A DNA stretch of 64,000 nucleotides from Microbacterium ureisolvens (GTDB lineage: Bacteria > Actinomycetota > Actinomycetes > Actinomycetales > Microbacteriaceae). Positions 57,515 to 64,000 of the stretch are shown here, in pieces. Position 1 is the stretch's first letter; every line of letters starts with the position of its first letter. Both the position numbers and the translations under genes were made by a program. Below the pieces are notes generated by a model. It was not told where the DNA came from. It made no database searches and was given only the letters and a program-made list of their open reading frames with translations. The DNA lies in assembly GCF_019511645.1 (NCBI RefSeq), contig NZ_JAEUAX010000001.1, positions 682,001 through 746,000 on the forward strand. The letters run 5' to 3'.

Positions 57515-57964
57515 TCAGAACTCCTCGTCGAGCGCGTACTGGCGCTGCCACGACTCCGGGCGGTCGATCCCGAGGCCGTACAGGTAGCGGATGAGCTGGC
57601 CGTGGTGCTGCGTCTCGTGTTCGAGCAGCGCAAGTGCGTATGTGAGGGATGCCTCGTCCTCGGCGTCGACCCCCGCGATCCAGTCCTCCACGTCCGCTGC
57701 GGTGCGCGTGAACGCCGCGCGCAGGGCCGCAGCATCCGTCGTGTGCTCACCGGTGACGGGACTCGTGAAGCCCTTCCACTCCCCCGCGCGCGCCGCACGA
57801 GGGTAGCTCTCACGAGCCCCGAGCACGCACCAGAGCTGGTGGCCCACCGTGTCGGACGGCAGATCGGCGAGGTGCGAGCCCAGTTGCTCCGCCGAGACCG
57901 CGTCGACGAAGTCGAGGTAGAGGGTGTTGGCGCGGGAGAAGCGACGGCGCAGGAGTTCGTTCAC
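57515..57964 (-). CDS. DinB-like four-helix protein
   Basis: 149 residues. The helical outline with TVGHQLWCVLGARESY and ALLEHETQHHGQLIRYLYGLG matches DinB/YfiT-type metal-binding bundles, where three histidines bind a metal; here they are in GHQLW and ETQHHGQ. Many such proteins are thiol-dependent transferases. It is not the Y-family polymerase of the same name. The GTG is 6 bases after TAGCGT. Confidence 0.82.
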   Translation of the reverse strand: MNELLRRRFSRANTLYLDFVDAVSAEQLGSHLADLPSDTVGHQLWCVLGARESYPRAARAGEWKGFTSPVTGEHTTDAAALRAAFTRTAADVEDWIAGVDAEDEASLTYALALLEHETQHHGQLIRYLYGLGIDRPESWQRQYALDEEF

Positions 57965-57970
57965 GCCTCC

Positions 57971-57976
57971 ACGCTA
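57971..57976 (-). promoter_or_regulatory. -10 element of the DinB-like gene (leaderless)
   Basis: TAGCGT, 6 bases, GTG at 57964. The first three bases are also the stop codon of the GNAT gene upstream. Confidence 0.45.
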
Positions 57977-58543
57977 GAGCTCGAGGCGCATCAGCACGCG
58001 GGGAAACCCCGACAGCACCGATCCGGTGTCGGCCGCCTTGACGAATCCCGCCTGTTCGAAGAGCCGGCGCGTGCCGACGTACGCCATCGTCAGATCGACC
58101 TTCTCGCCTCCGTTGTCGACGGGGTAGCCCTCGAGCACCGGAGCGCCCTGATCTCGTGCGAACTCGACGGCACCGTCTACGAGCGCGTGCATGATGCCCT
58201 TCTTGCGATGACCCGGCCGCACACGGAAGCACCAGACCGACCAGGCATCCTGATCGTCGACGTGCGGGATCTTGCGGAACGTCGCGAAATGCGTACGCGT
58301 CCGAGGAGCCACCCCCGCCCACCCCACGACCTCGTCGCCGTCGTACGCGAGGACGCCGATGGGTCCCTCCTCATCGATGAGCCGCCGCACCCGCTCACCA
58401 CGTTGCGGGCCCTTGAGGGCGATGTTCTCCTTCGAAGGGATCCGGTAGCTCAGGCAGAAGCACACGCTGGACGCCGGATTCTTCGGGCCCACCATCGTCG
58501 CGACGTCTTCGTAGACGGTCGCCGGTCTCACCACGATCGACAT
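57974..58543 (-). CDS. GNAT-family acetyltransferase
   Basis: 189 residues. VGWAGVAPRTRT, then the acetyl-CoA loop region CFRVRPGHRKKGIMHALVDGAV (R/Q-x-x-G-x-G/I variant RKKGIM) and VLEGYPVDNG are typical. The substrate is unknown. The ATG at 58543 is divergent from the NUDIX gene across 78 bases, with a weak CAGAGT 6 bases upstream. Confidence 0.88.
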   Translation of the reverse strand: MSIVVRPATVYEDVATMVGPKNPASSVCFCLSYRIPSKENIALKGPQRGERVRRLIDEEGPIGVLAYDGDEVVGWAGVAPRTRTHFATFRKIPHVDDQDAWSVWCFRVRPGHRKKGIMHALVDGAVEFARDQGAPVLEGYPVDNGGEKVDLTMAYVGTRRLFEQAGFVKAADTGSVLSGFPRVLMRLEL

Positions 58544-58609
58544 GCGAACACTCTGCCCGCCGCCTCCGACATGGTCCAGACGGTGGCGATCGCGCGGCGG
58601 AGCGGCGCA

Positions 58610-58615
58610 TAAGGT
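58610..58615 (+). promoter_or_regulatory. -10 element of the NUDIX gene (leaderless)
   Basis: TAAGGT, 6 bases, ATG at 58622. Confidence 0.5.
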
Positions 58616-58621
58616 GTCAGC

Positions 58622-59098
58622 ATGCCCACCCCTGACTTCGTTCTCGAGCTGCGCGAGAAGATCGGCACGCACCCGCTCCCCCTGGTCGGCGTGACGGCGG
58701 TGGTCGTTCGCGACGGACGCGTGCTCCTCGGCCGCCGCAGTGACAACGGCCACCTCACGCCGATCACCGGCATCGTGGACCCCGGCGAGGAGCCCGCCGA
58801 CGCAGCCGTGCGCGAGACCCTCGAGGAAGCCGGAGTGGTCTGCCGCACCGACCGGCTGGCCTGGGTTCACCAGATCCCGCGCGTCACATACGAGAACGGC
58901 GACCAGAGCGACTACCTCGACCTCACCTTCCGGTGCACGTGGGTGTCGGGCGAGCCCTACCCCGCGGACGGCGAGATGACAGAGGTCGGCTGGTTCGACC
59001 TCGCACCGCTTCCCGACGAGGTCGGGGCCGACATGCGCCGGCGCATCGAGTCTGCCCTCAGCGACGAGGCGGTCGCGCGGTTCGAGGGCGGCCGCTGA
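58622..59098 (+). CDS. NUDIX hydrolase
   Basis: 158 residues. The NUDIX box is complete in GIVDPGEEPADAAV followed by RETLEEAGV, with the metal-binding glutamates. The protein removes nucleoside diphosphates linked to another group; which one is unknown. Its stop lies 24 bases before the rluD stop on the other strand. Confidence 0.93.
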   Translation: MPTPDFVLELREKIGTHPLPLVGVTAVVVRDGRVLLGRRSDNGHLTPITGIVDPGEEPADAAVRETLEEAGVVCRTDRLAWVHQIPRVTYENGDQSDYLDLTFRCTWVSGEPYPADGEMTEVGWFDLAPLPDEVGADMRRRIESALSDEAVARFEGGR

Positions 59099-59122
59099 AC
59101 TCCGGTTCGTGCATGTCCGCGC

Positions 59123-60043
59123 TCAGTCGCCGCGCAGCACGCCGAGCGCGTGGGCCAGGTCGGCCGGATAGTCCGACGTGAACGTGACCCACTCCCCCGC
59201 CGTGGGATGGGCGAACGAAAGCTCGTGCGCGTGCAGCCATTGGCGCGTGAGGCCGAGCCGCGCCGACATCGTCGGGTCGGCTCCGTACAGAGGATCGCCC
59301 ACGCACGGGTGCCGATGCGCGGCCATGTGAACGCGGATCTGGTGGGTGCGGCCGGTCTCGAGGTGGATCTCGAGCAGCGACGCACCGGGGAACGCCTCGA
59401 GCGTCTCATAGTGCGTGACCGAATCCTTGCCCTCGGGGGTCACCGCGAACTTCCACGAGTGGGACGGATGCCGCCCGATCGGCGCGTCGATCGTACCCGC
59501 GAGCGGGTCGGGGTGGCCCTGCACGACGGCGTGGTAGATCTTGTCGACCTCGCGCTCCTTGAAGGCGCGCTTGAGCGCGACGTACGCGCTCTCGGTCTTG
59601 GCGACGACCATGAGGCCGCTCGTGCCGACGTCGAGTCGGTGCACGACGCCCTGGCGCTCGGCGGCCCCGGTCGTCGCGATACGGTAGCCGGCGGCGGCGA
59701 GGGCGCCGAGGACGGTCGGCCCCTCCCATCCGAGGGAGGGGTGCGCCGCGACGCCGGAGGGTTTGTCGATGACCACGATGTCGTCGTCGTCGTAGACGAT
59801 GCCCAGGTCGGGCACCTCCACGGGGACGACCCTGGGCTCCTCCTTGGGCGTCCACGCCACCTCGAGCCACGCGCCGCCGCGCAGCTTGTCGGACTTCGCC
59901 AGCGTCCGCCCGTCCATGGTGACGCCGCCCGCCTCGGCGACCTCGGCGGCGAACGTGCGCGAGAACCCGAGCATCTTGGCGAGGGCCGCGTCCACGCGGG
60001 CGCCGTCGAGGCCGTCGGGGATGGGAAGGCTGCGCGAGTCCAC
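59123..60043 (-). CDS. rluD: RluA-family pseudouridine synthase (RluD type)
   Basis: 306 residues. An S4-like RNA-binding N-terminus ([20 protein letters not shown]) and the catalytic domain with [17 protein letters not shown] (catalytic Asp) and [12 protein letters not shown]. It modifies 23S rRNA uridines. The GTG follows the lspA stop after one base (TGACGTG), so it is coupled to lspA, the usual actinobacterial pair. Confidence 0.93.
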   Translation of the reverse strand: MDSRSLPIPDGLDGARVDAALAKMLGFSRTFAAEVAEAGGVTMDGRTLAKSDKLRGGAWLEVAWTPKEEPRVVPVEVPDLGIVYDDDDIVVIDKPSGVAAHPSLGWEGPTVLGALAAAGYRIATTGAAERQGVVHRLDVGTSGLMVVAKTESAYVALKRAFKEREVDKIYHAVVQGHPDPLAGTIDAPIGRHPSHSWKFAVTPEGKDSVTHYETLEAFPGASLLEIHLETGRTHQIRVHMAAHRHPCVGDPLYGADPTMSARLGLTRQWLHAHELSFAHPTAGEWVTFTSDYPADLAHALGVLRGD

Positions 60044-60044
60044 G

Positions 60045-60854
60045 TCAGAGCTGGGCGCCGGACTCGGGCCGCTTCGGATCGTGGCCCGCCTCGTGCTCGG
60101 CCTCGTACTCCTCGGCCTCTCGCTCGGCCTCTGCTTCGACCTCGCGCTGCTCGGCCTCGCTCAGCGGCGGCAGCCCGCGCTCGGCCGCAGGGATGCCGGC
60201 ATCCGGGTCGGCGACGGGGAACTCGTCGCCGAAGCCCTCCACCGTGCCGCCCGAGGCGAACTGGTCGCCCGCGGCGCCGAGAAGCGTCTCATCGCCCTCG
60301 TTCTCATCCTTGCCCTTGCGGCCGTGGTCGCGCGTACCGTCCATGTGAACCCCCACGAGTACCAAGAGTGCGATCGCGATCATGTCGCACACGATGAAGA
60401 TGTCGGCGACGTTGTAGATCGCCGGGGACATGCCGGGGAAGAACCACATCCACGGCGTGTTGATGAAGTCGACGACGTGCCCGACCCCGAAGCCGGGATC
60501 GCGGAACAGGCGGTCGGTGAGGTTGCCCAGCACGCCGCCGAGGAGGAGCCCGAGGGCGACCGCCCACAGGCGCGAGCGCACCCGTGTCGCGGCGAGCCAC
60601 GCGATGACGACGGCGACGGCGGCCAGCGCGATCGTGAAGATCCACGTGACCTCCTCTCCGAGCGAGAAGGCGGCGCCGGGGTTGCGGGTCAGGTAGAAGC
60701 TCAGGAAGTCGCCGAGGACCTCGACCGGTTCCTGGTAGGGCAGGTTCTCGAGCGCGAGATACTTCGCCAACTGGTCGGCGGCCAGCACCAGCATCGCGAG
60801 AACCGCGATGATGGTGCCGGCCGCCGCCTGACGAAGGGGTGGTCGGCGCGACAA
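60045..60854 (-). CDS. lspA: Lipoprotein signal peptidase with long acidic tail
   Basis: 269 residues. Four membrane helices, NPGAAFSLG and the catalytic aspartates in LADQLAK-type and [11 protein letters not shown] motifs give an active signal peptidase II. After the last helix there are about 95 extra residues rich in Glu, Gly and Asp ([34 protein letters not shown]), absent from typical LspA of 160-180 residues. TTG start 3 bases after the divIVA stop. Confidence 0.93.
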   Translation of the reverse strand: MSRRPPLRQAAAGTIIAVLAMLVLAADQLAKYLALENLPYQEPVEVLGDFLSFYLTRNPGAAFSLGEEVTWIFTIALAAVAVVIAWLAATRVRSRLWAVALGLLLGGVLGNLTDRLFRDPGFGVGHVVDFINTPWMWFFPGMSPAIYNVADIFIVCDMIAIALLVLVGVHMDGTRDHGRKGKDENEGDETLLGAAGDQFASGGTVEGFGDEFPVADPDAGIPAAERGLPPLSEAEQREVEAEAEREAEEYEAEHEAGHDPKRPESGAQL

Positions 60855-60857
60855 GGC

Positions 60858-61424
60858 CTAGAGGCCCAGCGCGGAGACCGGCTGTGCGCCGGACGCCGTC
60901 GCCGTGGTCTCGAGGTCGCGCAGCTTGCCCTCGATGTAGCTGCGCAGCTGTGCGCGGTAGTCGCGCTCGAAGTTGCGCAGCTCGGAGATGCGGCCCTCGA
61001 GCGTCGTGCGCTCGCGCTCGAGCTTCGACAGCTCCTCGCGACCCCGGGTCTCGGCCTCGGACACGATCGACGCGGCCTGCGACTTGGCGTCGGCGATGAG
61101 CTGGTCGCGCTGTGCGATGCCCTCGGCGACGTGCTCGTCGTGCAGGCGCTGGGCCAGCTCGATGATGCCGGCGCTCGCGGCGGGGGCGGTACCGGCCGCG
61201 GGGGCCTCGGCGGCGGGCGCCGGGGCGGCAGCCGGGGCAGGCGCTGCCGCACCCGACTCGTACGCCGCCAGCTTGGCCTTCAGCTCTTCGTTCTCGGTGA
61301 GAGCCTTGCGCCACTCCACGACGATCTCGTCGAGGAAGTCGTCCACCTCATCCGGGTCGAAACCCTCCTTGAAGCGGACGTGCTGGAACTGCTTGGTGAC
61401 GACGTCATCGGGGGACAATGCCAT
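60858..61424 (-). CDS. divIVA: DivIVA/Wag31 polar growth protein
   Basis: 188 residues. LSPDDVVTKQFQHVRFKEG and YDPDEVDDFLDEIV-like FDPDEVDDFLDEIVVEWR are the DivIVA membrane-binding start. A Pro/Ala-rich linker (residues 60-90) and coiled coil follow. It marks the cell pole and guides wall synthesis. The ATG has a GAAAGAGGA site and a leader. It is shorter than mycobacterial Wag31. Confidence 0.94.
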   Translation of the reverse strand: MALSPDDVVTKQFQHVRFKEGFDPDEVDDFLDEIVVEWRKALTENEELKAKLAAYESGAAAPAPAAAPAPAAEAPAAGTAPAASAGIIELAQRLHDEHVAEGIAQRDQLIADAKSQAASIVSEAETRGREELSKLERERTTLEGRISELRNFERDYRAQLRSYIEGKLRDLETTATASGAQPVSALGL

Positions 61425-61559
61425 GGTGATTCCTCTTTCGAGCGTCTGGTCGCTGGCCGATGTCGGGGCGGCCGCCGGCTGGCGGCCGTTCGTATCAGCA
61501 AAGCATAGTCATCGGTTCTGAGAGTGTCGAAGGCGACGATCGCGTCGGAATGAGTCGGT

Positions 61560-61859
61560 TCAGCCCGCGATGGTGCGGGTGATGCTGAGCAGGATGAAGC
61601 ACAGCAGCATCGTCAGCGCGAACCCGAAGTCGATCGCGATGGCACCCACACGCAACGGCGGGATGAACCGGCGGAAGAGCCGGATGGGCGGGTCCGTGAC
61701 GGTGTAGATGATCTCGGCGGCGACGAGGCCGGCGCCGCGCGGGCGCCACTCGCGATTGAAGAACGGGATCCAGTCGAGGACCAGCCGCGAGAGCAGCACG
61801 AAGACATAGAGGAGCAGCGCGAGATTGAGGATCGCTGCGATGAGTTGGACGACTGCCAC
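61560..61859 (-). CDS. YggT-family membrane protein
   Basis: 99 residues with two hydrophobic parts (VVQLIAAILNLALLLYVFVL and VGAIAIDFGFALTMLLCFIL) around a loop with the conserved VTDPPIRLFRRFIPPLR. The family lies between sepF and divIVA in Gram-positives and may help in division or envelope stress. The GTG is 9 bases after the sepF stop. Confidence 0.92.
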   Translation of the reverse strand: MAVVQLIAAILNLALLLYVFVLLSRLVLDWIPFFNREWRPRGAGLVAAEIIYTVTDPPIRLFRRFIPPLRVGAIAIDFGFALTMLLCFILLSITRTIAG

Positions 61860-61868
61860 GTAGCCAGA

Positions 61869-62333
61869 TTACGGCTGCGCGAAGGGAACCGACTCCGGAT
61901 CCGCCTGCGCGACCGCGCCGTCGCCCGACACGGCGACGTTCTCGGGCGAGAGGAGGAACACCTTGCTGGTGACGCGCTCGATACGTCCGTAGAGGCCGAG
62001 CGACAAGCCGCTCGCGAAGTCGATGAGGCGCCGCGCGTCGGCGTCGCTCATCTGCGAGAGGTTGATGATCACGGGGATGCCGTCGCGGAAGTTCTCCGCG
62101 ATGATCTGGGCATCGCGGTACTGCTTGGGGTGCACCGTCAGGATCTCGTTGATGGCCGCGGGCGCCGGCTGACGGACGACCGCGGGACGGTGGATCGGGG
62201 TCACCGGCGCCGCCGGCTTGTCGACCACCTTCTCGGAGGTGCGAGCACGCGGCTGAGGGGCCGGCTCTTCGTAGACCTCTTCCTCGTCCGCGAGTCCGAG
62301 GTACACCATGGTCTTCTTGAGCGGGTTCGACAT
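61869..62333 (-). CDS. sepF: Cell division protein SepF
   Basis: 154 residues. The start [18 protein letters not shown] is the membrane-binding helix, then a proline linker and a C-terminal domain with [19 protein letters not shown] and [11 protein letters not shown] that binds FtsZ. I chose the ATG at 62333, which follows GGAGGA and matches family starts, over an ATG at 62354. It tethers FtsZ to the membrane in place of FtsA. Confidence 0.95.
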   Translation of the reverse strand: MSNPLKKTMVYLGLADEEEVYEEPAPQPRARTSEKVVDKPAAPVTPIHRPAVVRQPAPAAINEILTVHPKQYRDAQIIAENFRDGIPVIINLSQMSDADARRLIDFASGLSLGLYGRIERVTSKVFLLSPENVAVSGDGAVAQADPESVPFAQP

Positions 62334-62365
62334 CTGATCCTCCGTAGTGCTCATCTGTTCCGAGG

Positions 62366-63052
62366 CTAACCGCGTTCTGGCCTGGGTCCGGTGATTGCCG
62401 ACCCGATGCGTAGGTGTGTCGCGCCTGCCGCGATGGCCTCGGCGAAGTCCGCGGTCATGCCCGCGGAGATCCAGCCCGCGTCGGGGACGACCGAGCGCAC
62501 GACATCCGACAGGGCGCTCAGGCGCTCGAAGGCGGGCGCCGGCGGCTCGTCCAGTGGCGCCACCGCCATCACCCCTCGCACGCGGAGCGAAGGCAGCGCC
62601 GCGGCATGCGAGGCGAGCGCCTCGAGGTCGCCCGGTGCGACGCCGCCGCGACCCGGGTCGTCCGTGAGGTTCACCTGCAGCAGGACGTCGAGCACCGCAT
62701 CGTCCGGCCCGGCGGCGGCGTCGAGGGCGTCGGCGAGACGCGTGCGATCGAGAGAGTGGACGACGGATGCTGCGGCCCGGATCGCGCGCGCCTTGTTGGT
62801 CTGCGCCTGCCCGATGAAGTGCCAGCGCAGACCCTCGAGGTGTCCGACCTCGACGGCCTTGCGGCTGAACTCCTGCTGACGGTTCTCCCCCACATCGCGC
62901 ACGCCGAGCCCGTACAGCTCCTCCACGAGCGTCGCGGGGTGGAACTTCGTCACGACGATGCGGGTGAGCTCGGACGGATCGCGATGCGCTGCCCGCGCAG
63001 CATCCGCGATCCGCTCATCGATCGCCGCGAGACGCTCGGCGAGGCCTCCCAC
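62366..63052 (-). CDS. YggS-family PLP-binding protein
   Basis: 228 residues, an alanine-racemase-like barrel that binds pyridoxal phosphate through the Lys in [37 protein letters not shown] and [20 protein letters not shown] are the family motifs. It controls PLP balance rather than catalysing a known reaction. The GTG begins directly after the ftsZ stop (TAAGTG). Confidence 0.95.
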   Translation of the reverse strand: MGGLAERLAAIDERIADAARAAHRDPSELTRIVVTKFHPATLVEELYGLGVRDVGENRQQEFSRKAVEVGHLEGLRWHFIGQAQTNKARAIRAAASVVHSLDRTRLADALDAAAGPDDAVLDVLLQVNLTDDPGRGGVAPGDLEALASHAAALPSLRVRGVMAVAPLDEPPAPAFERLSALSDVVRSVVPDAGWISAGMTADFAEAIAAGATHLRIGSAITGPRPERG

Positions 63053-64000
63053 TTACTTGAGGAAGTCGGGGATGTCGAGGTCGTCGTCGCCGAAGGCGGT
63101 GTCGTACGACGACTCCGTCACCGCGCCGACGGTCACGGGAATCGCAGCCGGCGTCTCGACCACGTCGCGATCCTTCGCGGCCTCGTCGGCGGGCGTCACC
63201 GGCACGGCGGGTGCCGAGACGACGCGTGCGGCCGCGATCGGCTCGATGCGGGCCTGCGGCTCGCCGCCGTCGAAGCCCGCCGCGATGACCGTGACGCGCA
63301 CCTCGTCGCCGAGCGTGTCGTCGATCACGGTACCGAAGATGATGTTCGCCTCGGGGTGGGCGGCCTCCTTGACCAGCTGCGCCGCGTCGTTGATCTCGAA
63401 GATGCCGAGGTTCGAGCCGCCCTGGATCGACAGCAGCACGCCGTGAGCGCCCTCGATCGAGGCCTCGAGCAGGGGCGATTCGACGGCGAGCTCGGCGGCC
63501 TTGATGGCGCGATCCGCCCCCCGTGCCGAGCCGATGCCCATGAGGGCCGACCCGGCTCCCTGCATGACCGACTTGACGTCGGCGAAGTCGAGGTTGATGA
63601 GGCCGGGCGTCGTGATGAGGTCCGTGATGCCCTGAACACCGGCGAGGAGCACCTGGTCGGCGGTGGCGAACGCCTCGATCATCGAGATGCCGCGGTCGCT
63701 GATCTCGAGCAGGCGGTCGTTCGGCACCACGATGAGGGTGTCGACCTCTTCCTTCAGGCGCGCGACGCCCGACTCGGCCTGCTGCTGGCGACGACGCCCC
63801 TCGAACGAGAAGGGCTTCGTCACGACACCGATCGTGAGTGCTCCTATCGACTTCGCGATCTTCGCGACGACCGGGGCACCGCCGGTGCCGGTGCCGCCGC
63901 CCTCGCCCGCGGTGACGAAGACCATGTCGGCGCCGCGCAGCGCCTCCTCGATCTCCTCCGCGTGGTCTTCGGCGGCACGGCGCCCCACCTCGGGATCGGC
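63053..64000 (-). CDS. ftsZ: Cell division protein FtsZ, C-terminal part (cut by window edge)
   Basis: About 315 codons from before the tubulin signature to the stop. [15 protein letters not shown] is the GTP-binding loop, followed by the T7 loop region [21 protein letters not shown] variable linker leads to the end [10 protein letters not shown], which contacts SepF and FtsW. The N-terminus is beyond 64000. The frame is open to the edge with no change. Confidence 0.97.
   Translation of the reverse strand, partial: ADPEVGRRAAEDHAEEIEEALRGADMVFVTAGEGGGTGTGGAPVVAKIAKSIGALTIGVVTKPFSFEGRRRQQQAESGVARLKEEVDTLIVVPNDRLLEISDRGISMIEAFATADQVLLAGVQGITDLITTPGLINLDFADVKSVMQGAGSALMGIGSARGADRAIKAAELAVESPLLEASIEGAHGVLLSIQGGSNLGIFEINDAAQLVKEAAHPEANIIFGTVIDDTLGDEVRVTVIAAGFDGGEPQARIEPIAAARVVSAPAVPVTPADEAAKDRDVVETPAAIPVTVGAVTESSYDTAFGDDDLDIPDFLK

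Noticed and set aside
53860..57594. Very long open frame on the plus strand across dnaE
   Set aside because: It is antisense to dnaE and open only because of the GC-rich codon bias; its translation is Val/Arg/Glu/His-rich with no domain. The same holds for the plus-strand frames over uvrA (7148-10339) and ctaD (44477-46315).
57515..57964. DNA polymerase IV (also called DinB)
   Set aside because: The protein is a 149-residue helical metal-binding type; there is no polymerase domain.

Overview
This window is a GC-rich (roughly 70 percent by eye) stretch of actinobacterial chromosome. The gene content and order point to Microbacteriaceae, most likely Microbacterium or a close relative: the uvrA/uvrC-rapZ-whiA-gap-pgk-tpi block, a bcc-aa3 respiratory chain with a di-heme QcrC, the ftsZ-yggS-sepF-yggT-divIVA block, DUF3043 next to pyrD, and an SCO4848-type small membrane protein. 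The genus is an inference from gene order and protein style, not from a database search. No rRNA, tRNA, CRISPR array, insertion sequence or prophage gene was recognised.

Layout. 1-5.2 kb: glycolysis (gapA, pgk, start of tpiA), superoxide dismutase, WhiA and RapZ, all on the minus strand. 5.3-13.1 kb: uvrC, uvrA and uvrB, with a divergent marR / small zinc-ribbon pair inserted between uvrA and uvrB. 13.2-19.4 kb: coaE, two paralogous glycine-rich membrane proteins, and between them a response regulator that converges on a histidine kinase / degenerate GGDEF operon. 19.5-22.9 kb: a GIY-YIG-like zinc-ribbon protein, ribosomal protein S1 and a PH-domain membrane protein with a 55-residue partner. 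23-28.1 kb: accessory metabolism (alcohol dehydrogenase, SDR, flavin monooxygenase, PEP-mutase-like protein) plus a DksA-like / YchJ-like pair. 28.1-29.8 kb: a region without a recognised gene that holds a 17-bp hairpin, then a lipoprotein and a secreted protein. 29.7-34.1 kb: a compact four-gene nonulosonic (sialic-type) acid cluster, the most interesting accessory locus here.

34.3-38 kb: a stand-alone 5'-3' exonuclease, a HhH-PHP phosphoesterase, a small membrane protein and trpD. 38.2-47.2 kb: the respiratory supercomplex, ctaE-qcrC-qcrA-qcrB on the plus strand facing ctaC-ctaD-ctaF and a PP2C phosphatase on the minus strand, with a rhodanese gene between them. 47.3-57.4 kb: erpA, an M20 dipeptidase, DUF3043, pyrD, nrdR, hisD, a membrane protein and dnaE. 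57.5-64 kb: DinB-like, GNAT and NUDIX proteins, then rluD, lspA, divIVA, yggT, sepF, yggS and the 3' part of ftsZ, the usual division and cell-wall end of the dcw cluster.

A feature of the whole window is how often a TANNNT -10 hexamer stands 6 or 7 bases before the start codon with no Shine-Dalgarno sequence. This suggests many leaderless mRNAs, including those for uvrA, uvrB, dnaE and hisD, and it was used to choose several start codons.
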